From contig CANHJY010000098.1 of the NCBI GenBank assembly GCA_947461185.1, positions 1-7,235 of the forward strand: a stretch of DNA of 7,235 nt, written 5' to 3'. Source of the DNA: Flavobacteriales bacterium (GTDB taxonomy: Bacteria > Bacteroidota > Bacteroidia > Flavobacteriales_D > Crocinitomicaceae). The notes under the pieces were generated by a model, which searched no databases, was not told the DNA's origin, and worked only from the letters and a program-made list of their open reading frames with translations. Positions 1 to 6,192 of the stretch are shown here, piece after piece. The first letter of the stretch is position 1, and every line of letters begins with the position of its first letter. A program made the translations under genes and the position numbers.

Positions 1-241
1 GATGAATGTGTTAGCCACAAATGGACATATACTGTGCAATGAAAACATGCTGGGATATGATGGTTTGGAGGCGTTTTGTATTATTGAAAATGAATCTGAA
101 AATTTCGCTAGACGATTTGTAGAGCTTAAAGAAAAGCCATTATCATCAGCGGAATATGAAAATCGGAAAAGTTTCATGTCCGCACATTTCAACACAAAGT
201 CGCAATGCGAAATCATAATAAAACTTATCAATGAAGCGTAA
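1..241 (+). CDS. C-terminal fragment of a probable GT4-type (group 1) glycosyltransferase, 5' end outside the window
   Basis: Only about 79 C-terminal residues are visible, and the frame is open to the left edge, so the Met at base 2 is probably internal. Seen: a stretch like the end of a GT-B group 1 glycosyltransferase. A short strand and glycine-containing loop (LATNGH), then GYDGLEAFCIIENESENFARRF, matches the usual 'gl...i..d.e.fa..i' region that lines the nucleotide-sugar pocket. A final helix (about residues 54-77, with SFMSAHFNTKSQCEIIIKLI) matches the family's closing 'R.fv...fs....' helix. Known of the family: these cytosolic enzymes move a sugar from an NDP-sugar to a glycan or lipid acceptor. 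The donor and acceptor cannot be told from this fragment. The stop lies 11 bp inside the following hydrolase gene, suggesting co-transcription. The family call is moderate because the catalytic glutamates lie upstream. Confidence 0.6.
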   Translation, partial: MNVLATNGHILCNENMLGYDGLEAFCIIENESENFARRFVELKEKPLSSAEYENRKSFMSAHFNTKSQCEIIIKLINEA

Positions 242-1622
242 AAATTATGTGTTCTTACTAATCTGTTTAATTGGTCAACAATTGACAGCTCAAGTGGATG
301 GAATCTGGCATGCCAGTTTTACTGTTATGGGTAAAGCACTTAGAATGGATATGACAGTTGCTGATTCAAATGGATTAAAAACGATTTTTTTGAGCGATCC
401 GGATAAACCGAGTAAACAACCCTTTCAAGTTGCTGCCATTGAAGTTTCAGATACGCAATTCATTTTTAATTGGAAAAAAGGCGGATTAAATTTTGAAGGT
501 AAGTTATCGGAGGCAAAAGATTCAATTCTAGGAAAAATGTCTCAAAATGGCGTGGAGTGGGACGCTATTTTTACACGAGCTACCCAAGAAGCCATAACCA
601 TTAAACGCCCCCAGGAACCAAAAGCACCCTTTCCATACCAAACTCAGGAAGTGACCATACCCAATGGTGAATACAAAATAGCAGGAACCTTGACAACACC
701 GCCCGATTCTTTGAATAAGAATATTGTTGTAGTTCTCGCGTCGGGCTCAGGTCCTCAAAATAGGGATGGAGAACTATTGGGACATAAGCCTTTTTGGGTT
801 ATTGCAGATTATTTGGCCCGAAACGGAATATCAACTTTGCGCTTCGACGATCGTGGAACAGGTGGAAGTACTGCCGGATATTTTCAGGCATCTTTAGCTG
901 ATTTTGCAAGTGATGTAAGTCAATGTGTTGATTATATTGCTTTGGATACGAGTTTTAGTGATTTTAAAATAGGTGTTGTTGGTCATTCTGAAGGCGGTAT
1001 GCATGCGTTGATGGCAGCGTCAAAAAATGACAATATTGATTTTGTTATTGAGTTGGCGAGTGTTGGATTAAGTGGAAAGGAGGTTTTGTTGGAACAACAA
1101 TATTTAATTCCATTAAAAAGTGGTTTAGGAGAAGTATATGCCAAGTGGAACCAATCCCTTTTTAAAGGAGTTTGTAAAATCGTGGAGAAAGAATCAAGTC
1201 GCGAAAAAGCAACTGATTTAATCAGTCAATTCATTGATGAAAAATTGGAAAAAGCGCCTGAAAAAGTGAAGACATCCTCATCAGCTATTTCAATAAAAAT
1301 GTCCATGAATATGCTGTTGAATAACGACTGGGGTAGAGAATTTTTAAAATACCGGGCAAAAGATTATCTTAAAGATTGTAAGGTTCCAGTTTTAGCCATC
1401 AATGGCGCCGAGGATATTCAAGTACCGGCAGCATCGAATAATAAAGCCTTTTTAAAATGGTTGAAGCAATCGAAAAATAAAAATTCCGAAGCTCTCATTT
1501 TGCCTGGGTTAAATCATTTGTTTCAGCATTGTCAACAGTGCAACATTGAAGAATATGCAACTATAGAAGAAACCTTTGCTGAGGAGGTTATGCAGAAGAT
1601 GGTTGAGTGGATAAAACAATAA
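231..1622 (+). CDS. Secreted alpha/beta hydrolase (serine esterase/acyl hydrolase type) with an N-terminal beta-rich domain
   Basis: A complete 463-residue protein. Residues 1-20 form a signal peptide (KRK, then a hydrophobic core, ending LTA before Gln21), so it is exported, probably to the periplasm. Residues about 21-117 look beta-rich (GIWHASFTV ... GKMSQNGVEWDAIFTR), like the extra domain common in exported hydrolases of Bacteroidota. The hydrolase fold runs from about 138 to 463. It has an oxyanion-side loop SGSGPQNRDGE (171-181), FDDRGTGGS (205-213), the nucleophile elbow GHSEGG with Ser253, a helical lid at about 285-380, the acid Asp395 in NGAEDIQV, and His429 in GLNHLF. A CxxC pair (Cys434, Cys437) follows the catalytic His. 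The triad is intact, so the enzyme should be active on an ester, thioester or peptide-like bond; the substrate is unknown. The start overlaps the upstream gene by 11 bp, and no Shine-Dalgarno sequence is visible, as is normal for Bacteroidota. Confidence 0.9.
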   Translation: MKRKNYVFLLICLIGQQLTAQVDGIWHASFTVMGKALRMDMTVADSNGLKTIFLSDPDKPSKQPFQVAAIEVSDTQFIFNWKKGGLNFEGKLSEAKDSILGKMSQNGVEWDAIFTRATQEAITIKRPQEPKAPFPYQTQEVTIPNGEYKIAGTLTTPPDSLNKNIVVVLASGSGPQNRDGELLGHKPFWVIADYLARNGISTLRFDDRGTGGSTAGYFQASLADFASDVSQCVDYIALDTSFSDFKIGVVGHSEGGMHALMAASKNDNIDFVIELASVGLSGKEVLLEQQYLIPLKSGLGEVYAKWNQSLFKGVCKIVEKESSREKATDLISQFIDEKLEKAPEKVKTSSSAISIKMSMNMLLNNDWGREFLKYRAKDYLKDCKVPVLAINGAEDIQVPAASNNKAFLKWLKQSKNKNSEALILPGLNHLFQHCQQCNIEEYATIEETFAEEVMQKMVEWIKQ

Positions 1623-1634
1623 ATTGAATTTATT
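1618..1634. terminator. 17-bp perfect palindrome between convergent genes, possible weak bidirectional terminator
   Basis: AATAAATT and AATTTATT are perfect inverted arms around a single central G at 1626. The hydrolase stop codon (1620-1622) and the complement of the WG-gene stop codon (1630-1632) are mirror images inside it. As RNA it could form a 6-7 bp A-U hairpin, with U-rich runs following on both strands (TTTT at 1633-1636 on plus; on minus TTTT opposite 1613-1616). An A-U stem this short is weak, so the terminator role is inference. It is the only candidate in the 7-bp gap between the genes. Confidence 0.35.
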
Positions 1635-3510
1635 TTAATGGAACACCATTTCTGTCGAACCAAATCCTTTCTTCGCCTAAATTCAATGGAATGCCTCTGT
1701 CAATATATTCATAAACACTGAAATATTCATAGTCCCCATATTCTGGTTCATCATAAATAGGCTCAATTATTTCCTTGCCTGTATGATCAATAACCCCAAT
1801 TTTATCATCCTGGTATACCATAAATAAATTATCTCCAATATACGTCATGTACCATTTGTATTTCAAAAGTTTCGAATTGAAGTCCTTATCTAGGAAATAA
1901 TTTTGCTCACCTGTACTACAATACCAGACAATACTGGTGGTATCAATAAGCTGGTCCCGCTCAAAGATGAAGCTATTCGATTTACCACTCCATTTAGTAC
2001 CATTACAATAAGCATCTATTTGGTAGAATTTAAAATCAATGGCGGTATTTCCTTTTTGGTCAATAACGCCCCAAAAACCGTCCTTTAAAACAATGGCATA
2101 ACCTTTAATCTCGCAGTGTTTTATTGAATCGTATATTACGGCTACGATTTCCTTTCCAGTTGTATCAATATAGCCCCATTTCCCTCCAATTTTAACCGGA
2201 GCCAAACCATTATCAAACGAATAGGCGTCATCATATTTAAAACCAATAACTTCTTTGCCATTTGTATCAAGATAACCATACTTACCATCCAATCTTGCCG
2301 CAGCCAATCCCTCACTAAAAAAATAAATATCGTCATAGTATTTAGAAGTAATTTCACGCCCTGATTCATCCATAATTCCAAATTCTTCGGGGTCCCGTAT
2401 ACTGCTTGATTTTGAAAAAATAGCAAAGTCACTGTCCCAATAGTCGTAAATATCCTCATAAATTATAGGTGCAACTACTTCACCTTTTAAATTGATCAAA
2501 CCATACAAGGTTCTTCCATTTAGTTCTTGTTTAACCTTAACTAGTTTCCCCTGACCTAAATAATTATAAGTGTCTTCTAATTCAAATGGATATATTATAT
2601 TATTATTTTCATCAATAATTCCATATTTATTAATTCCCTTTTTCTTCCGCGCAACGTAATAGTTATCAGAAACATTATGTCCATAGAAAAGCCAATAAAG
2701 GCTTTCATATACAAACGGAACCATCTTTTTCCCCTGTAGGTTTATTATTCCCGAATAACCTCTCTTTTTTAATTCTGCAAGGCCGTTAATATACTCTAAA
2801 TCACAACCATAATAATCATCGTAAATAAATTTAGTGATAGGCCTACCTTCTTTATCAATAGCACCCCATTTATCTTTGAGTTTTACGAATGCGGCACCCT
2901 CATTGAAGGAATATGAAAAGGGTTCACCATTCCATGACAAGCCTGACTCATACTCATAAATAAACGGAATCACCAATTTACCGGTATAATCTATGAATCC
3001 TAATTTCCCATCTAATTTAACACCTGCCAGACCTTCATGAAATGGGTTAACATATTCATAATCAATCGCTGTAATTATCTTATTTTGAGTATTAACAAAC
3101 CCCCATTTCCCGTTTAAATTAAACGCTGCAAACCCTTCTTCAAAATCAGAAAGGTTGTCATAGGAATGAGGAATAATATTTTTACCTGTTTTATCAATAA
3201 CCCCCCATTTCCCATCTAATAAAACACATGATAAACCTTCATTAAAAGGACTAACATCATCGTATATAAAAGGAACAACAATTTTATCGGAGCTATCTAT
3301 AAAGCCCCATTTATCATTCATTTTTACGCCACCCAAGCCTTCTTTAAACTCCCAATGACCGTCTTCATACTTTGCTGGGATAATTTCAAGACCTTCTCCC
3401 GCTTCGTTGACATAATAAAATCCAGTTCTTCCAAAATTTTTAAAATCAATTATTTTTTGTGAAAAAAGATTGGTCGCAGTTAATACAATTAAAAAAAACA
3501 AAGTCCTCAT
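1630..3510 (-). CDS. Exported WG-repeat (WG beta repeat) protein
   Basis: A complete 626-residue protein of unknown biochemical function. Residues 1-17 form a signal peptide (MRTLFFLIVLTATNLFS before Gln18), so it is exported. The body is built of tandem WG-type repeats, each with a core [W/Y/F/L]G-x-[ILV]-[DN] followed by a turn (TGK or similar), a strand ending in Y-D-D/E, and an EGLA-like segment before the next core. I count 13 cores, with Gly at residues 69, 103, 137, 171, 216, 254, 297, 337, 378, 412, 446, 481 and 572. The spacing is exactly 34 residues among the first four and among 378-446, and 38-45 in the middle. A 91-residue gap holds a non-repeat segment (about 495-560) before the last core. 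Known of the family: WG repeats are thought to form beta-rich folds and may mediate binding, but roles are poorly defined. The gene converges with the hydrolase, 7 bp away. A terminator separates it from the regulator upstream. Confidence 0.88.
   Translation of the reverse strand: MRTLFFLIVLTATNLFSQKIIDFKNFGRTGFYYVNEAGEGLEIIPAKYEDGHWEFKEGLGGVKMNDKWGFIDSSDKIVVPFIYDDVSPFNEGLSCVLLDGKWGVIDKTGKNIIPHSYDNLSDFEEGFAAFNLNGKWGFVNTQNKIITAIDYEYVNPFHEGLAGVKLDGKLGFIDYTGKLVIPFIYEYESGLSWNGEPFSYSFNEGAAFVKLKDKWGAIDKEGRPITKFIYDDYYGCDLEYINGLAELKKRGYSGIINLQGKKMVPFVYESLYWLFYGHNVSDNYYVARKKKGINKYGIIDENNNIIYPFELEDTYNYLGQGKLVKVKQELNGRTLYGLINLKGEVVAPIIYEDIYDYWDSDFAIFSKSSSIRDPEEFGIMDESGREITSKYYDDIYFFSEGLAAARLDGKYGYLDTNGKEVIGFKYDDAYSFDNGLAPVKIGGKWGYIDTTGKEIVAVIYDSIKHCEIKGYAIVLKDGFWGVIDQKGNTAIDFKFYQIDAYCNGTKWSGKSNSFIFERDQLIDTTSIVWYCSTGEQNYFLDKDFNSKLLKYKWYMTYIGDNLFMVYQDDKIGVIDHTGKEIIEPIYDEPEYGDYEYFSVYEYIDRGIPLNLGEERIWFDRNGVPLK
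2041..3336 (-). repeat. In-gene tandem array of about 102-bp WG-repeat units
   Basis: This part of the WG gene encodes twelve of the thirteen repeat cores (residues about 59-490). At DNA level the units are diverged, but many share a plus-strand CCCCATTT-like word, the complement of the Lys-Trp-Gly codons, near 2174, 2864, 3101, 3202 and 3305. The 34-residue units correspond to 102 bp. The units at both ends of the array are regular, while those in the middle (cores at residues 216-378) carry insertions and have lost the Trp (Tyr or Phe instead). This suggests an old, drifted array, not recent duplication. Confidence 0.75.
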
Positions 3511-3566
3511 AGTGGTATATTATTCAGATAAGTATATCGAAATTACTAATTTCAATTATTTATTAG

Positions 3567-3581
3567 ATTTGTAAAACAAAT
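3567..3581. repeat. Short perfect inverted repeat just downstream of the putative WG promoter
   Basis: ATTTGT, a 3-base AAA spacer, then ACAAAT: 6-bp perfect arms. If the -7 element at 3594-3601 is real, this lies at about +7 to +21 of the transcript, where an operator or a small leader hairpin could act. It is short and AT-rich, so chance is possible. Confidence 0.3.
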
Positions 3582-3593
3582 ATTTCATGCTAC

Positions 3594-3601
3594 CAAATTT
3601 A
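3594..3601 (-). promoter_or_regulatory. Candidate -7 element of the WG-repeat gene promoter
   Basis: Read on the minus strand this is TAAATTTG, a full match to the Bacteroidota -7 consensus TAnnTTTG, about 84 bp before the WG start codon. No TTG-type -33 element sits at the expected 19-20 bp distance; the nearest TTG is about 11 bp upstream and the nearest TTTG about 27 bp. The call therefore rests on one element in AT-rich DNA. It implies a leader of roughly 75-80 nt. Confidence 0.35.
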
Positions 3602-3706
3602 GAATGAACCTTCAACATGGAATCCTTACAAATGTTGGCAAAGGGTTAAGTAACCAAATCGATTTCACCTAATGAATGTTCTTATTATTTTTGCTTGAAG
3701 CCATTT

Positions 3707-3729
3707 AAAAGTATAGGCTTAGCCCCTAT
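3707..3729 (-). terminator. Probable intrinsic terminator of the response regulator gene
   Basis: On the minus strand, ATAGG and CCTAT arms (plus 3725-3729 and 3713-3717) pair around a 7-base loop. They are followed after AC by TTTT (plus 3707-3710). It begins 28 nt after the regulator stop codon. An alternative GGCT/AGCC pairing exists within the same bases. The stem is short, but its position and U-tail fit an intrinsic terminator that separates the regulator transcript from the WG gene. Confidence 0.5.
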
Positions 3730-3756
3730 CGCTTTATTGTTTAAGTTTTATGTCCA

Positions 3757-4446
3757 TTACTTAGTGAACCTATAACCTACCGAACGGATTGAATGAAAAT
3801 AAATAGGTTCTTTAGGATTAGGCTCAAATATCTTACGCAATGCCAAAATATAATTGTCAACCGTTCTGCTCGTTGGAAATTGATCTTTTCCCCAAACGCG
3901 ATCTAACAGCTCATCTCTTGATATTACCCGTCCTTCATTCTCAATAAACAACTTTAATAACTCTTTTTCTTTTTTAGATATTGATAGTGCAGATTTCGTT
4001 TCAAGATCGACTACTTCAAAAGTAGAAAAGTTAACACTTTTATTACCAATGATTACATCTGTCACTATTTCTTTGCGGTTTAAATTAATGAGATTGCGAA
4101 CACGCAGTAAAAGTTCCTCCAAATCGAATGGTTTACTCAAATAATCATTAGCCCCAAGCTTTAGACCTGCAACTCTATCTTCGGTAGTTCCCTTTGCCGA
4201 TAAAAACAAAATAGGAACTGAATGATGTTTTCGAATTTCTTTGCATAATTCAAAACCACTAACTTCAGGTAACATCACATCGAGAATGATGAGCTCGAAG
4301 TTATGCATGCCCATTACACTTTCCAAGGCACGGCGTCCATTTGAAAACAATGTCACACCATAACCCTCAATTTCCAAATTCAACGCTATTAAATCAGCCA
4401 AGTTTTTCTCATCCTCAACTATGCAAATTCTTTCCATTAAATTCAT
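3757..4446 (-). CDS. OmpR/PhoB-family two-component response regulator
   Basis: A complete 229-residue cytosolic transcription regulator. The receiver domain spans residues about 5-121: acidic pocket Glu11-Asp12-Glu13 (VEDE), phospho-acceptor Asp56 in LIILDVMLP, Ser83 in FLSAKG at the switch Ser/Thr position, and Lys105 in SKPFD. All key residues are present, so it should be phosphorylated by a histidine kinase. The winged-helix DNA-binding domain spans about 130-229: LSISKKEKELLKLFIENEGRVISRDELLDRVWG, recognition helix near SRTVDNYILALRKIFE, and the wing ending SIRSVGYRFTK. Length is normal for the family. Met1 gives MNLMERICIVEDE. Met4 (start at 4437) is an equally good start, since many homologues begin close to the first strand. 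No kinase gene is adjacent: the left neighbour is the WG gene and the right one is divergent purH. Its targets and signal are unknown. Confidence 0.93.
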   Translation of the reverse strand: MNLMERICIVEDEKNLADLIALNLEIEGYGVTLFSNGRRALESVMGMHNFELIILDVMLPEVSGFELCKEIRKHHSVPILFLSAKGTTEDRVAGLKLGANDYLSKPFDLEELLLRVRNLINLNRKEIVTDVIIGNKSVNFSTFEVVDLETKSALSISKKEKELLKLFIENEGRVISRDELLDRVWGKDQFPTSRTVDNYILALRKIFEPNPKEPIYFHSIRSVGYRFTK

Positions 4447-4525
4447 ATGAACGAAAATACAATTTTAAGCTGGTAAAATAACTTGTTAATTATACACCTT
4501 TTCTAAATATTTAACAATGTTTAAA

Positions 4526-4541
4526 GTACAATTTAGTGTAC
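4526..4541. promoter_or_regulatory. Dyad overlapping the purH -7 element, possible operator
   Basis: GTACA and TGTAC are perfect 5-bp arms around ATTTAG. The symmetry extends loosely to AAAGTACA versus TGTACcTTT, with one inserted C. It overlaps the first three bases of the purH -7 element, where a bound repressor would block transcription. No matching known operator is claimed. Confidence 0.3.
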
Positions 4542-4546
4542 CTTTG
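4539..4546 (+). promoter_or_regulatory. Candidate -7 promoter element for purH
   Basis: TACCTTTG is a perfect match to the Bacteroidota TAnnTTTG -7 consensus and lies 17 bp before the purH ATG, giving a leader of roughly 10-14 nt. No clear TTG-type -33 element is present at the usual distance, so the promoter may depend on an activator or have a weak upstream element. Confidence 0.5.
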
Positions 4547-4563
4547 TCCCTTAATTTTCTCAA

Positions 4564-6096
4564 ATGGATTTCGTTAAAAAACGCATACATTCAGCATTAA
4601 TTTCCGTTTTTGATAAGACTGGATTAGAGCCTTTAATTAAAATACTTCATGAAAACAATGTTGTTATTTATTCAACTGGTGGTACCCAATCTTTTATTGA
4701 AAAACTAGGTGTTCCGGTAGTTCGAGTTGAGGACTTAACCTCCTATCCATCTATTTTAGGGGGTCGTGTAAAAACTTTGCACCCAAAAGTTTTTGGTGGA
4801 ATATTAAATCGTCGTGATCATGCTGAAGATGTTGAACAATTGAAAACCTTCGAAATCCCTGAAATTGATTTGGTAGTAGTAGATTTATACCCATTCGAGG
4901 CTACTGTAGCTTCAGGTGCTTCACATGAAGATATCATAGAAAAAATCGATATTGGTGGCATCTCTTTGATTCGTGCGGCTGCTAAAAACTATAAAGATGT
5001 TGTCATCTTGTCAATGCAGTCACAGTATAATGAACTCGTTCAAATCCTAAACAATCAATCTGGAGAAACTACTATTGATCAAAGAAAGGTTTTTGCAAGG
5101 GATGCCTTCCATGTCTCATCGCATTACGACACGTTAATTCACAATTATTTTAGTAATAATACTTCAAAATATTTCAAACAAAGCATTGCAGAATCAAGTG
5201 TTCTTAGATATGGAGAGAATCCGCATCAGAGCGGTTTTTTCTTTGGAAATATAGATGATATGTTCACAAAGATTAGCGGTAAAGAGCTTTCTTTTAACAA
5301 TTTATTGGATGTTGATGCTGCTGTCAACTTGATTGGTGAATTTAAAAATGATAAACCTACATTTGCGATTCTAAAGCATAATAACCCTTGCGGTATTGCC
5401 TCTCGAAATACGATTGAGGAAGCTTATAATGCGGCATTGGAGGCGGATCCTGTAAGTGCTTTTGGTGGTATTCTGATCTCCAACACTAATATTTCAGAAG
5501 AAGTAGCAAATCAAATGAATGATTTATTTTTCGAAGTACTTATAGCACCTCATTTTGACCAAGCGGCTATCGAGATTTTAACGACAAAAAAAAATAGAAT
5601 ACTTCTTATTCAACATCCTCAAGAATTACCAAAAACCCAATTCCGTTCAGCATTAAATGGTGTTTTATTTCAGGATAAGGATCTAAAAACTGAGCATTCT
5701 TCGGATTTAACTATCGTTACGAAGCGTTCTCCAGAAAACCATGAAATCGCTGACTTATTGTTCGCAAATAAAATTGTGAAACATGTAAAATCCAATACGA
5801 TTGTACTAGCAAAAAATGATCAGATGTTGGCATGTGGAACTGGCCAAACGTCAAGGGTTGATGCGCTGAATCAAGCTATACACAAAGCAAAACAATTTGG
5901 ATTCGATTTGAACGGAAGTAGCATGTCTTCTGATGCCTTTTTCCCTTTTCCTGATTGTGTGGAAATTGCAGACAAGGCAGGAATAACTGCAGTCATTCAA
6001 CCTGGAGGCTCAATTAAGGATGAACTATCAATTAACTATTGCAATGACAATGATTTGACAATGGTTTTTACAGGAACACGACATTTTAAACATTAA
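4564..6096 (+). CDS. purH: Bifunctional AICAR transformylase / IMP cyclohydrolase
   Basis: A complete 510-residue enzyme catalysing the last two steps of de novo purine synthesis: AICAR + 10-formyl-THF to FAICAR, then ring closure to IMP, in the cytosol. The N-terminal IMP cyclohydrolase (MGS-like) domain is about residues 1-200. It shows ISVFDKTG (13-20), STGGT (37-41), GGRVKTLHPKVFGGIL (66-81, with Arg68 and Lys70), VDLYPF (Tyr109), DIGG (Asp129) and AAAKN (Lys141), matching the known cyclohydrolase site. The C-terminal transformylase domain has RYGENPHQ (215-222), the catalytic Lys271-His272 in KHNNPCG, DPVSAFGGI (295-303), SDAFFPFPD (456-464), IQPGGSIKD (479-487) and the usual FTGTRHFKH end. 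Length and all motifs are normal. The ATG sits 17 bp after a -7 element. It is divergent from the response regulator and 96 bp upstream of mreB, the order commonly seen in Bacteroidota. Confidence 0.98.
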   Translation: MDFVKKRIHSALISVFDKTGLEPLIKILHENNVVIYSTGGTQSFIEKLGVPVVRVEDLTSYPSILGGRVKTLHPKVFGGILNRRDHAEDVEQLKTFEIPEIDLVVVDLYPFEATVASGASHEDIIEKIDIGGISLIRAAAKNYKDVVILSMQSQYNELVQILNNQSGETTIDQRKVFARDAFHVSSHYDTLIHNYFSNNTSKYFKQSIAESSVLRYGENPHQSGFFFGNIDDMFTKISGKELSFNNLLDVDAAVNLIGEFKNDKPTFAILKHNNPCGIASRNTIEEAYNAALEADPVSAFGGILISNTNISEEVANQMNDLFFEVLIAPHFDQAAIEILTTKKNRILLIQHPQELPKTQFRSALNGVLFQDKDLKTEHSSDLTIVTKRSPENHEIADLLFANKIVKHVKSNTIVLAKNDQMLACGTGQTSRVDALNQAIHKAKQFGFDLNGSSMSSDAFFPFPDCVEIADKAGITAVIQPGGSIKDELSINYCNDNDLTMVFTGTRHFKH

Positions 6097-6192
6097 TTAT
6101 TGGAAAATTCATCAATATTTGAAACAAAAAGTCGAATTTTACGATTAAGAAGCGGTTACAATAGTGATTAAACACCAACGACATTACAAAAA
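6097..6192. other. 96-bp purH-mreB spacer
   Basis: The spacer has no coding frame and no stem-plus-U-tract terminator, so read-through from purH into mreB is likely. An AATATTTG sequence at 6114-6121 is one base short of the -7 consensus but lacks a matching upstream element. A separate mreB promoter is possible but not shown. Confidence 0.5.

Larger units (their letters stand above)
3511..3756. other. 246-bp intergenic region between the response regulator and WG-repeat genes
   Basis: No coding frame is supported here. From right to left it holds the regulator's probable terminator (3707-3729), an AT-rich stretch with a loose inverted repeat CAACAT (3613-3618) / ATGTTG (3632-3637), the candidate -7 element (3594-3601), and a short perfect dyad (3567-3581). 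The inverted repeat lies just upstream of the -7 element, where a regulator could bind, but that is speculation. The rest shows nothing recognisable. Confidence 0.6.

Noticed and set aside
1903..2459. Short open frames on both strands within the WG-repeat gene
   Set aside because: They overlap a clear signal-peptide and repeat-protein frame, and one merely reads the repeats out of frame.
4452..4459. Minus-strand TATTTTCG as the response-regulator promoter
   Set aside because: It has a mismatch in the core TTTG and would place the transcript start almost on the start codon; too weak to annotate, though a start at Met4 would make it slightly more plausible.
5586..5594. A9 run in purH as a programmed frameshift site
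   Set aside because: The frame continues normally to all C-terminal transformylase motifs, and no alternative product or stimulatory structure is apparent.
6114..6121. AATATTTG as a dedicated mreB promoter
   Set aside because: It misses the first base of TAnnTTTG and has no TTG at the right distance upstream; the nearest is about 11 bp away.
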